DNA of 64,000 nucleotides from assembly GCF_910588715.1 (NCBI RefSeq), contig NZ_CAJURG010000001.1, forward strand, positions 400,001 through 464,000. The letters are read 5' to 3'. Within the stretch, counting starts at the first letter, position 1; each line of letters opens with the position of its first letter. The position numbers and the translations under genes are program-made. Below, piece by piece: positions 54,864 through 61,691 of the stretch. The notes below the pieces were generated by a model. That model worked only from the letters and a program-made list of their open reading frames with translations. It was not told the origin of the DNA and did no database searches. The DNA comes from an uncultured Clostridium sp. Lineage in GTDB: Bacteria; Bacillota; Clostridia; Clostridiales; Clostridiaceae.

Positions 54864-55978
54864 TATAATTCTCTCTCTCCCTTCTTATAATAACTATCTT
54901 TCTTTTCTTTTATATCTTTATTAAATCTAAAAGCTTTATCTGGGAATATTGTCCCTATATAAGGCTTACCATCTTTATAATTAATTACACCTATAGTTAT
55001 ACCTTTGTATTCTGCATATTTATCTATTTTAGTAATTATATTCCCATCTCTTACTACTATAGAATCAAATAAATTTTTATCACTTATTTTTAATACGTAC
55101 TGCCCTGCTTCATATATATCTTCTTCAGTCCAATCTTTAGGGAACCATGCTTGGCCCCAATTTAACTTTTTATTTTTATCATTTGACCCAAATACATTGC
55201 CTAATCTAACACCATTTTCATATTCTTTGTATTCAAAACCCAACTTTTGAAAAGCTATTTTAAATGTATCCTCTTTTTTATTTGATAGCTTTTGTCCTGA
55301 GGCCTTTTTCTTTTCTTCATTATAACGCTTCATAACTATATTATAGTGTTCTTCCATTAAATCTATAGCCCCTTGACCATGGCCACCACCATTTAATACT
55401 CCCCCACCTTTTTCTGGCATCTTAGGGTTTCCAAACTTATTTTCTCCTAACCATACATGCTTTTTCCTATCAGGTGGGATATGTAAATCCTCAGTAAAAA
55501 TTGCTAGATCTTTATCTTTGAATTTTTGATATTTGTATTTTAACTCTTTCCACTCTTCAGCCTTATTATACTTTATTTCCTGGAAATCTTTAAATGTCTT
55601 AGGAGCTTCTTTTCCTAATGAATTTTTAAAGATATTATATTCTTCAATATCCTTATTATTAATTATATCACTCTTATCATCTTTTGATACAGCAATTTCA
55701 TCTTTATTTTTAGACAAATTATTAAACCAATTATCTAAATTTGGATTATTACCACCCTTTAACTAATCCCCAATTTCTTCGCCTATTTCATCTAAAGATT
55801 TAGGTATAACTGCAGTTTGAATACATAAACAATTAGGGTGTGTAACTGGAACCTCTGCTGGTGGAAAATTACCTTGTCCCAAATTATAATAGTCGTTATT
55901 AGCATAATCATCACATTCATCTTCTCCAAATCTATCAACCTGCCTAGCTCCATAATAGGGTGATAATTTCTGGTGCAT
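54863..55978 (-). pseudogene. Phage MuF minor-head/EndoU polymorphic toxin, split by an amber codon
   Basis: One 371-codon frame broken by a single TAG (55,763-55,765) where the sister copy has TGG (Trp). Before it: a phage minor-head (SPP1 gp7/MuF) end with VPVTHPNCLC. After it, from 55,717: linker, then a toxin domain with GGGHGQGAID and the EndoU-like WFPKDWTEEDIYEAG...GITIGV...GKPYIGTIFPD. EndoU toxins cut RNA. A stop (TAA) lies 12 nt before the first ATG, so the front of the head protein is missing. An internal start at 55,717 could still give the toxin alone. Downstream immunity gene overlaps by one base. Confidence 0.68.
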
Positions 55979-56360
55979 TGTTTCTGTATGTTAATATTAA
56001 TTTCAGTACTTTCATTGTGGTTATAATTTTCTTAATAGTTTTCTCTTAAACTCTATCTTCTTTTAAAATTTCTTTTAAATCCATTTACAATCCTACTAAT
56101 CTACGCTTTTTACAAGTGTTGCGCTTGTTAATTTAGAGTTACTAACCATTCTTTCATGTCTTATAGATAGTAATTAAAGACAAAAATAAAAAGCCTTAGT
56201 TTTCTAAGAGTAATTATCTTTTATAAATTTTATCTACCATTTAAAACCTTATATCTACCATTTAAAGAGTTATTTTTATTAATAATTTCTTTATGGTTTC
56301 TTTCATATTCTTCTACTGTTAATTCTTTTCTAAGTAGTTTCCCTTTAAGCTCTTTAAGGC
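55653..56360 (-). repeat. Tandem duplication, arm 1
   Basis: Matches 57,712-58,419 at a constant offset of 2,059 bp; only scattered differences in the MuF part and about 10% in the zinc-ribbon part. The left edge coincides with the switch of toxin tails. Confidence 0.85.
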
Positions 56361-56442
56361 TTTTAATATTTTTCTTTTTTATAGTAAATTCTTTTTTACA
56401 ATCATCACATATTAATATATATAACTCCACAATAATCTTCAT
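56230..56442 (-). CDS. Zinc-ribbon phage protein, internally deleted
   Basis: 70 aa: ILICDDCKKEFTIKKKNIKS joined to LKELKGKLLRKELTVEEYER and ending RYKVLNGR. Compared with the copy at 58,289 a 107-bp piece coding TEKLF...YFCCPKC...KEI is missing, so only one of two CxxC knuckles remains. The deletion lies between direct repeats TTTTAATATTTT. Probably non-functional though the frame is open. Confidence 0.5.
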   Translation of the reverse strand: MKIIVELYILICDDCKKEFTIKKKNIKSLKELKGKLLRKELTVEEYERNHKEIINKNNSLNGRYKVLNGR

Positions 56443-56523
56443 TAAGAAAATATTCTCCCTTGCCTTTCTTGCTGATTTTAAACAAAATAAAAGAATCTAT
56501 TATTAAAATAACAGATTCCTTTA
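56361..56523 (-). repeat. Cassette-end repeat, copy 4
   Basis: Same element as at 49,731, here still joined to the zinc-ribbon gene from which it derives, with terminator AGAATCT...AGATTCCTTT at 56,490-56,521. Confidence 0.6.
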
Positions 56524-56525
56524 CC

Positions 56526-56900
56526 TTATGGAATATCAAACCACTCTTCTTCATCCCAATCATTATAAAAAGCAGTTAATATAAGTGCATCCTTATAACA
56601 CTCCTCATTAGTATTTTTAAAAAAATCCCACATTTCCATTACAAATTTCTTTGATTTACTTTTATCACAATAAACCTCAAATATTTCTTCAATATAATTT
56701 CTATATTTAGAATTATAATTATCTTTTACAAATTGTATTGCCTTGTCTTCATCCTCAGACATTATTTCTACACATCTATCCCAGAATTTTTCTATCCAAT
56801 ATTCATGCTGACTATTAAGCTTAATTCTATATTCATTTATAATTTCAATAATATCTTTAGTTTTAGTTATATCAATTAAATGTATTATTCTTGTGCTCAT
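56526..56900 (-). CDS. Immunity-type protein, paralogue 4 of 4
   Basis: 124 aa; same family as 49,866, keeping FWDRCVEIMSEDEDKAIQF, MEMWDFFKNT and DEEEWFDIP. The start MSTRIIHLIDITKTK is like the copy at 52,793 (MSIRIIHVIDVTKTK) and their 5' flanks are the same. Orphan: the toxin upstream (57,416) is of another type and has its own small gene. Confidence 0.65.
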   Translation of the reverse strand: MSTRIIHLIDITKTKDIIEIINEYRIKLNSQHEYWIEKFWDRCVEIMSEDEDKAIQFVKDNYNSKYRNYIEEIFEVYCDKSKSKKFVMEMWDFFKNTNEECYKDALILTAFYNDWDEEEWFDIP

Positions 56901-57088
56901 CTTTCACCCTTCTTATAATAGCTACCTTTCTTTTATATATTTATCTCCATAATTAATTATATACTTTTTATTATACTTATAGTCACAAAATAACTTTTAC
57001 TTTATTAAATAATTGCTCTGAAAAACACATATCATTATTTTCAACAAGTACTTACTACATTAAATATAAGCTTAACTTATTAAACTTT
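56898..57088 (-). repeat. 191-bp upstream repeat, copy 2
   Basis: Counterpart of 53,144-53,334; carries the start region and probable promoter of the immunity paralogue at 56,526. Confidence 0.8.
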
Positions 57089-57212
57089 GTATATACAATT
57101 GTTATCTTTCCATTTACAACGTAAATTTTTTTAATAATCTCATATTACTTCTATAACTACTTCCATTATCTATATAAATTAAAAAACACCTACCCTTATT
57201 AGGTAAATGCTT

Positions 57213-57398
57213 TTAAATAATTTTCTCGCCTTTCTTATAAGCTTCTCTTGCTTCTCTTAATGTCATTTTATTAGCTCCTAAAGTTTCATCTAAAGATCCG
57301 TTTAACCCATTATTTTGATAATTACAATTATCGCAAATATCAAATAGTTCAACTTCCTCTCCACAAACTGGACATTTGATTACAAATTCATCATCCAT
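57213..57398 (-). CDS. CPCC-like cysteine-rich protein, probable immunity
   Basis: 61 aa, AAGGAG 9 nt before the ATG. IKCPVCGEEVELFDICDNCNY gives two CxxC pairs of a zinc ribbon, followed by NGLNGSLDETLGANKMTLREAREAYKKG, the layout of CPCC proteins found behind polymorphic toxins. It begins 18 bp after the toxin tail at 57,416, in the immunity position. Confidence 0.62.
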   Translation of the reverse strand: MDDEFVIKCPVCGEEVELFDICDNCNYQNNGLNGSLDETLGANKMTLREAREAYKKGEKII

Positions 57399-57415
57399 AA
57401 TTTTCTCCTTTTAAA

Positions 57416-57700
57416 TTATTTATATTTTTTCTTTTCATCTAAAAAATATTGATATCCCTCACTAGACTTAAACAAAGTTGATATTGTTCAATTTGGATGC
57501 CCCAAAGCAAAATCATTTGTACTTTTTCTGTATTTAAATAGCCATCCTTCACTACTTAAAAACCCCTCAATGTCTTCACTTAAATCAGCTAATAATAATT
57601 CCCTTGTTATATTTAAATATTCATTCAGGGTTATATTATCATATTCAGATAAATGCTTTATAATATGTTTTTCAAACTTTTTTATTACTAAAATTTCCAT
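57416..57700 (-). pseudogene. Toxin tail of MuF copy 2 (BECR-like nuclease), with opal codon
   Basis: Frame from MEILVIKKFEKHII; ends GWLFKYRKSTNDFALGHPN, TGA (57,488-57,490), then TISTLFKSSEGYQYFLDEKK. The pattern tNdFal...GtIsTlFKp..GyqYfl is the end of BECR-type nuclease toxins (inference from pattern). GGA to TGA would explain the stop. It is out of frame with the MuF carrier before it, so the fusion is doubly broken. Confidence 0.5.
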
Positions 57701-58037
57701 TTAACCCATTCTTATTATTAATTATATCATCCTTATCATATTTTGATACAGCAACTTCATCTTTATTTTTAGACAAATTATTAAAGCAATTATCTAAATT
57801 TGGATTATTACCACCCTTTAACCAATCCCCTATTTCTTCTCCTATTTCATCTAAAGATTTAGGTATAACTGCAGTTTGAATACATAAACAATTAGGGTGT
57901 GTAACTGGAACCTCTGCTGGTGGAAAATTACCTTGTCCCAAATTATAATAGTCGTTATTAGCATAATCATCACATTCATCTTCTCCAAATCTATCAACCT
58001 GCCTAGCTCCATAATAGGGTGATAATTTCTGGTGCAT
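57672..58037 (-). pseudogene. Phage MuF minor-head C-terminal carrier, copy 2
   Basis: 121 codons; first 107 nearly identical to copy 1 (VPVTHPNCLC...SLDEIGEEIGDWLKGGNN) and with Trp where copy 1 has the amber codon. After DDIINNK the sequence leaves copy 1 and runs into a different tail (NGLNGNFSNKKV, stop), the toxin being one frame over. As in copy 1 the N-terminal head-protein part is gone, cut at the same place. Confidence 0.65.
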
Positions 58038-58419
58038 TGTTTCTGTATGTTAATATTAATTTCAGTACTTTCATTGTGGTTATAATTTTCTTAATAGTTT
58101 TCTCTTAAACTCTATCTTCTTTTAAAATTTCTTTTAAATCCATTTACAATCCTACTAATCTACGCTTTTTACAAGTGTTGCGCTTGTTAATTTAGAGTTA
58201 CTAACCATTCTTTCATGTCTTATAGATAGTAATTAAAGACAAAAATAAAAAGCCTTAGTTTTCTAAGAGTAATTATCTTTTATAAATTTTATCTACCATA
58301 TAAAGCCTTATATCTACCATTTAAGCAGTTATTTCTGCTAATAATATCTTTATGCTTTCTTTCATATTCTTCTACTATTAATTCTTTTCTAATTAGTTTC
58401 CCTTTAAGCTCTTTAAGGC
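57712..58419 (-). repeat. Tandem duplication, arm 2
   Basis: Partner of 55,653-56,360 (offset 2,059). Includes MuF carrier end, a 190-bp non-coding stretch with an ACAAGTGTTGCGCTTGT inverted repeat, and the zinc-ribbon gene end. Confidence 0.85.
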
Positions 58420-58587
58420 TTTTAATATTTTCTTTTATCTCTTTATCTACATAACTTATTAAATACTTTTTACCCACTTAGGGCAACAAAAATAAGTTCT
58501 TTCTACTTTATTAAATAGCTTTTCTGTTTTAATATTTTTCTTTTTTATAGTAAATTCTTTTTTGCAATCATCACATAGTACTTTCAC
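58289..58587 (-). pseudogene. Zinc-ribbon phage protein, frameshifted
   Basis: From GTG 58,587: VLCDDCKKEFTIKKKNIKTE, then KVERTYFCCPKW, where loss of a base shifts the frame; the rest (GKKYLISYVDKEIKENIKSL...) continues in the next frame to 58,289. Restoring one base gives CDDC and CCPKCGKKY, a two-knuckle zinc ribbon typical of small clostridial phage proteins. It is the parent form of the scars at 49,731, 52,617, 54,360 and 56,230. Confidence 0.55.
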
Positions 58588-58629
58588 GAAACCTTTAACT
58601 CCTTAAATGTATAATAAACAAACTAATTT

Positions 58630-58908
58630 TTAATCAAAATCAACTATTATATTTTTATCATTTATTTTTTTAAAAATTTCTTTAATATTTTCAACAAATA
58701 AACTAACTTCATAACAGTAATATCCTGTATAATCATCTTCATCATCTAATACTCCAATAAATTCTATAACTATTTTTTCATTCTTTTTATTTATCCAACC
58801 TTCAACATTATCAATAAATAATATTTCACTATCTTCCACACCAATCATTTTAATTATCTCTTTTTTATTTATTTTACTTATACAATATAAATTTAATCCA
58901 TCAACCAT
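58630..58908 (-). CDS. Hypothetical immunity-like protein, 92 aa
   Basis: ATG 58,908 is 6 bp after the stop of the 32-aa frame. Acidic, beta-rich (EDSEILFIDNVEGWINKKNE; GYYCYEVSLFVENIKEIF). No family recognised. Small, acidic and placed among toxin debris, so an immunity role is likely but unproven. Confidence 0.5.
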   Translation of the reverse strand: MVDGLNLYCISKINKKEIIKMIGVEDSEILFIDNVEGWINKKNEKIVIEFIGVLDDEDDYTGYYCYEVSLFVENIKEIFKKINDKNIIVDFD

Positions 58909-58913
58909 TTTTA

Positions 58914-59012
58914 TTATTCTAATTCCTTTAATATTTTTTTAATTACTTCGGTATCAGCACCCATATTCTCTAAAAATGAATCTAATCTAGGATTATCATG
59001 TTCGGCTTTCAT
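58914..59012 (-). CDS. Short acidic peptide, 32 aa
   Basis: GTGAGGAT lies 8 nt before the ATG. MKAEHDNPRLDSFLENMGAD then TEVIKKILKELE. Could be a genuine mini-gene coupled to the next one or the remnant of a larger protein. Confidence 0.4.
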   Translation of the reverse strand: MKAEHDNPRLDSFLENMGADTEVIKKILKELE

Positions 59013-59031
59013 TAATATTTATCCTCACAAT

Positions 59032-59092
59032 TTAAGCCATAAGCAAGTTTTGGTCATAATAAAAGCACCTACTATAAATATCTAGTAAGTAC
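59032..59092 (-). repeat. Dispersed pre-scaffold repeat, copy B
   Basis: AAGCAAGTTTTGGTCATAAT plus the hairpin AGCACCTACTA...TAGTAAGTACT, matching 51,382-51,441 (offset 7,650). Ends the immunity gene at 59,094. Confidence 0.7.
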
Positions 59093-59093
59093 T

Positions 59094-59336
59094 CTAAGAT
59101 TGATAACAAAGTATTTCTTTTATCTCCCCATCCTTTATTGATTTTACAATTTTAGTAATAGCTTTAAGAGTACCTATTTTCCCCACTCTATTATCTGTTG
59201 ATTCTTGAATTACTTCATAATCATATGGCTCTTTTAAATTTACCTTTATCCTACCATCTAAATTTTTTTCATCGTATCCATAACTATAAATTAAAAAATC
59301 TTTATTCTTTTCTAATAATTTCATTAAAACAATCAT
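59094..59336 (-). CDS. Probable immunity protein, 80 aa
   Basis: AGGAG is 3 nt from the first ATG; an ATG four codons later is the alternative. MKLLEKNKDFLIYSYGYDEK, LDGRIKVNLKEPYDYEVI, GKIGTLKAITKIVKSIKDGE. It overlaps the end of the broken toxin tail at 59,302 by 35 bp, as expected for a toxin-immunity pair. Family not recognised. Confidence 0.55.
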   Translation of the reverse strand: MIVLMKLLEKNKDFLIYSYGYDEKNLDGRIKVNLKEPYDYEVIQESTDNRVGKIGTLKAITKIVKSIKDGEIKEILCYQS

Positions 59337-59603
59337 CTTCTCCTAGTTCTCTTTTATCTAATTTAAACTTACTATGCCAATCATATTTTCTTATTGTAAT
59401 ATTATGAGTCTCCTTATTAGTCAAATTTTACCTTTTTCAATATTACATTCAAGATATTCATGTTTCAATAATAACTTATCTCTATCTTCGTAATTACCAT
59501 TAATCAACCTCTGCCATGCAACTGCCATATCATAATCAGAATCCAAACAGCCTAAAATACCATCATATAATATGTGTTTATCATAAAATATATGATTTTT
59601 CAT
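59302..59603 (-). pseudogene. MuF toxin tail of unknown type, frameshifted
   Basis: ILGCLDSDYDMAVAWQRLIN, then DKLLLKHEYLECNIEKGK, frameshift near 59,420, then THNITIRKYDWHSKF...ELGEDD, stop 59,302. I recall this D.AvaWQRL..G....D..LLkHE.lE...KG....aHnit..kY.w pattern as a C-terminal module of firmicute phage head proteins; the activity is unknown to me. The upstream part is missing. Confidence 0.45.
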
Positions 59604-59749
59604 TTTATTTCATACCTTTTGTATATTTTCCCCCAATTGCTTAATTTTCTCCTTTAATTATTTACACTATTTTTCTTTATTTTCTTTAATAAAACTTCTA
59701 TATATCAAGAGCAGTATCTATATTTTTTATACTGATTGGATATACACTT

Positions 59750-59779
59750 ATTTGCATTTCAATATGTTTCTACTTTAAT
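59750..59779 (-). repeat. Isolated decayed CRISPR repeat
   Basis: Matches 27 of 30 positions of the array repeat (changes at positions 5, 10 and 18). It lies 1.5 kb left of the next decayed repeat, separated by toxin/scaffold debris. Confidence 0.6.
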
Positions 59780-59869
59780 GATTTCCAAGAAATAAAGTAG
59801 AATAACATTGATAACTAGACTGAATAAAAAAATAATTTTAAAATAGTAAATTCATATAAGATTGATTTT

Positions 59870-60341
59870 GGATATATAAGTTCTAAAAAGATAATATAAT
59901 TAGATAAATTAGCATTTGATACTAAAAAAAGAACCAAATCAGTAGATATAAAAAACAAGGAAATTTTGTTGCATTACAGATATAATTATAAAATTAAATT
60001 TGCTTCTAGTAGAATAAATAATATTAATTATAAGGAATATATTAAGTATTTAGGATAAAAGGAACAATTAGTATTGTTAAAGAAAAAAATAGCATTTAAA
60101 ACTATTAATATAGGCTAAATATTTGATAATAAGATAAATACAGTTCCGATATATTTTGATATAAAAGCAAAGTTTTTTTAGTTTTTAAATGATAAAATGA
60201 AGGATGAATCTATAAAGGAAATATTTATATTTTCTGAAAAGGCTATGTGTGAAAGTTGCAGAACAGTTTATAAAGAAATATCCTAAAATAAAAGTAAATG
60301 TTGTATCTAGTAAAACTTTAGATGGGTGGAAGGATAGATGA
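59870..60341 (+). pseudogene. Deaminase-like MuF toxin remnant
   Basis: Multiple stops and frameshifts. Readable segments: INTVPIYFDIKAK; KDESIKEIFIFSEKAMCESC-RTVYKE; then KYPKIKVNVVSSKTLDGWKD and stop TGA 60,339-60,341. CxxC (CESC) followed by a hydrophobic helix and PKIKVNVVS is the second zinc motif and last strand of toxin deaminase domains. The first (HAE/CAE) motif is not readable. Followed 4 bp later by an intact small gene, in immunity position. Confidence 0.45.
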
Positions 60342-60345
60342 TAAA

Positions 60346-60690
60346 ATGGAATTAGAATATTATGATGAGATAAAAGACGATTTTATGAACTCTTATGATG
60401 TCTATATGAAAACAACAGGATTAAATCCTTTTGTAAATTGGTTTATACATGATAATGATTTGTATATGACTGATGAATATCCTGTAGAAAATGCATGTCA
60501 TTATTTAGCTATTGGATCATATTTAATAGTTAAAGATAAAATAAAAGAATTAGATAATAAAATATTAAATAAAATAAAAGAATCTTATGAATTAATAAGT
60601 AGTGGAAAATATGATAAATACTTTACTGATAAAGATAAAAAGTATACTAAAGAAGATATAGAAATAATTAAAAAGAGCAATATATTTTAA
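60346..60690 (+). CDS. Probable immunity protein for the deaminase-like toxin
   Basis: 114 aa from ATG 60,346 (GGAAGG 12 nt upstream); an ATG eight codons earlier in frame lies inside the toxin end. MELEYYDEIKDDFMNSYDVY, then VNWFIHDNDLYMTDEYPVEN and helical Lys/Asp-rich C-terminus. Acidic. Intact while the toxin in front is destroyed. Confidence 0.55.
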   Translation: MELEYYDEIKDDFMNSYDVYMKTTGLNPFVNWFIHDNDLYMTDEYPVENACHYLAIGSYLIVKDKIKELDNKILNKIKESYELISSGKYDKYFTDKDKKYTKEDIEIIKKSNIF

Positions 60691-60692
60691 TA

Positions 60693-60726
60693 AGCACTTA
60701 CTAAGTAAATAGTAGATGCTTTTATT
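60693..60726 (+). terminator. Terminator of pre-scaffold repeat, copy C (inverted)
   Basis: AGCACTTACTA...TAGTAGATGCT followed by TTTATT. The element extends to about 60,757 and is the inverted partner of 51,382-51,441 and 59,032-59,092. Confidence 0.65.
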
Positions 60727-60794
60727 ATGCCCAAAACTTGCTTAAGGCTTAATGGAATTGAGTTGTACGAACGTTAAATAGAGGTATTATTTTT

Positions 60795-61272
60795 ATAAAA
60801 ATTCAAAAGTTATTAGAGGCAGATGCAGGAGCAGGAGTTAATGGTGCAGGTAATAGTAATAATTCTGATGCTATAAATCAAAATGAATCTAATTCTAATG
60901 AACAAAATCAGATTGAAAAAACTTTACTCAAGAAGATGTTGATAAGATAATTCAAGATAGATTGGAAACAGATCAATCTAAGTAGGAAAAAGAGTTCAGG
61001 ATTAAAAACTGAAGCTGAAAAAATGGCTAAAATGAATTCAGAACAAAAAAGAAATGCTGATTTAGAGAGAAGAGAAAAAGAAATAATAGTTAGAGAGTTT
61101 AAAGCAATAGCTTAAGAAATTTTAGCTAAAAAAGATTTACCTAAAGAATTAGCTGATATTCTTAATTATTCAAATGCAGAAGAATGTAATAAAAGTATTG
61201 AAACAATAAAAAAGACTTTTCAATCTGATGTTGAAAAAGTTGTAAATAAAAGATTAAGAAGTATAACCACAC
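60795..61272 (+). pseudogene. Phage scaffold protein (DUF4355-like) pseudogene
   Basis: Readable in pieces: KLLEADAGAGVNGAGNSNNS; frameshift; TFTQEDVDKIIQDRLETDQS, TAG; then KMAKMNSEQKRNADLERREK, REFKAIA, TAA; EILAKKDLPKELADILNYS and KTFQSDVEKVVNKRLRS. This is the order of DUF4355 capsid scaffold proteins. At least one frameshift and two stops. The end runs into decayed CRISPR repeats at 61,292. Confidence 0.65.
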
Positions 61273-61291
61273 CTAACCCTTTCACTTTAGT

Positions 61292-61321
61292 GTTTATATT
61301 CCAATATGATTCTACTTTACT
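61292..61321 (-). repeat. Decayed CRISPR repeat, trailer side
   Basis: 26 of 30 positions match the array repeat. Exactly 67 bp (one repeat-spacer unit) from the next decayed repeat at 61,359, with a 37-bp spacer-like segment between. Confidence 0.75.
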
Positions 61322-61358
61322 ATTCAACAACTCAAATTTTAAATCTTGTTACATGCTA

Positions 61359-61388
61359 ATTTACATTCCAATATGCTTCTACTTTAAT
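61359..61388 (-). repeat. Near-intact CRISPR repeat, detached from array
   Basis: 29 of 30 positions match (G to C at position 18). Separated from the main array by 302 bp that hold two tiny membrane-peptide frames. Confidence 0.85.
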
Positions 61389-61518
61389 GGTAATGAAATT
61401 GTCAAAAGAAAAGAAGAAGAAAAAAGGAATAAACATTAATGATTTATTAAAGCTTATAACCACAATTGTACAATTAATCACAGCTATAATAAATCTAATA
61501 CTTGCATTAAGTAAGTAA
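61387..61518 (+). CDS. Possible 43-aa membrane peptide beginning inside a CRISPR repeat
   Basis: The first ATG uses the last two bases of the detached repeat; a second ATG is at 61,393. No ribosome site is visible. Basic head (MKLSKEKKKKKG), then NINDLLKLITTIVQLITAII and NLILALSK. Looks like a phage-type small membrane protein whose 5' end was replaced by repeat DNA; translation is doubtful. Confidence 0.35.
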   Translation: MVMKLSKEKKKKKGININDLLKLITTIVQLITAIINLILALSK

Positions 61519-61528
61519 CACTTAGGAG

Positions 61529-61540
61529 GGGCTAACGCCC
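61529..61540. other. Short GC hairpin between two membrane-peptide frames
   Basis: GGGC-TAAC-GCCC in otherwise AT-rich DNA; equivalent in position to 50,667-50,682. Confidence 0.4.
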
Positions 61541-61604
61541 TTCCGTTCCTTAAATCTTCTTCTTAATTATTATATCATATTAATTAAGGAGGTAAATATA
61601 GAAA

Positions 61605-61691
61605 ATGAAAATAGAAAAGATAAATTTATTTTTAAGTTTATTAGCATTGTTGATAAATATAGTAACTTTAATAATATTAATTGTAAAATAA
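61605..61691 (+). CDS. 28-aa membrane peptide abutting the CRISPR array
   Basis: AAGGAGG 12 nt before the ATG. MKIEKINLFLSLLALLINIV then TLIILIVK: a charged start and one long hydrophobic helix. The last base of its TAA is the first base of CRISPR repeat 1. Similar in size and pattern to the 30-aa peptide at 50,522. Confidence 0.5.
   Translation: MKIEKINLFLSLLALLINIVTLIILIVK

Noticed and set aside
61261..61440. Apparent extension of the scaffold frame (FQYDSTLLF, PICFYFNG) past 61,272
   Set aside because: These codons are the two decayed CRISPR repeats read through; not part of the scaffold protein.
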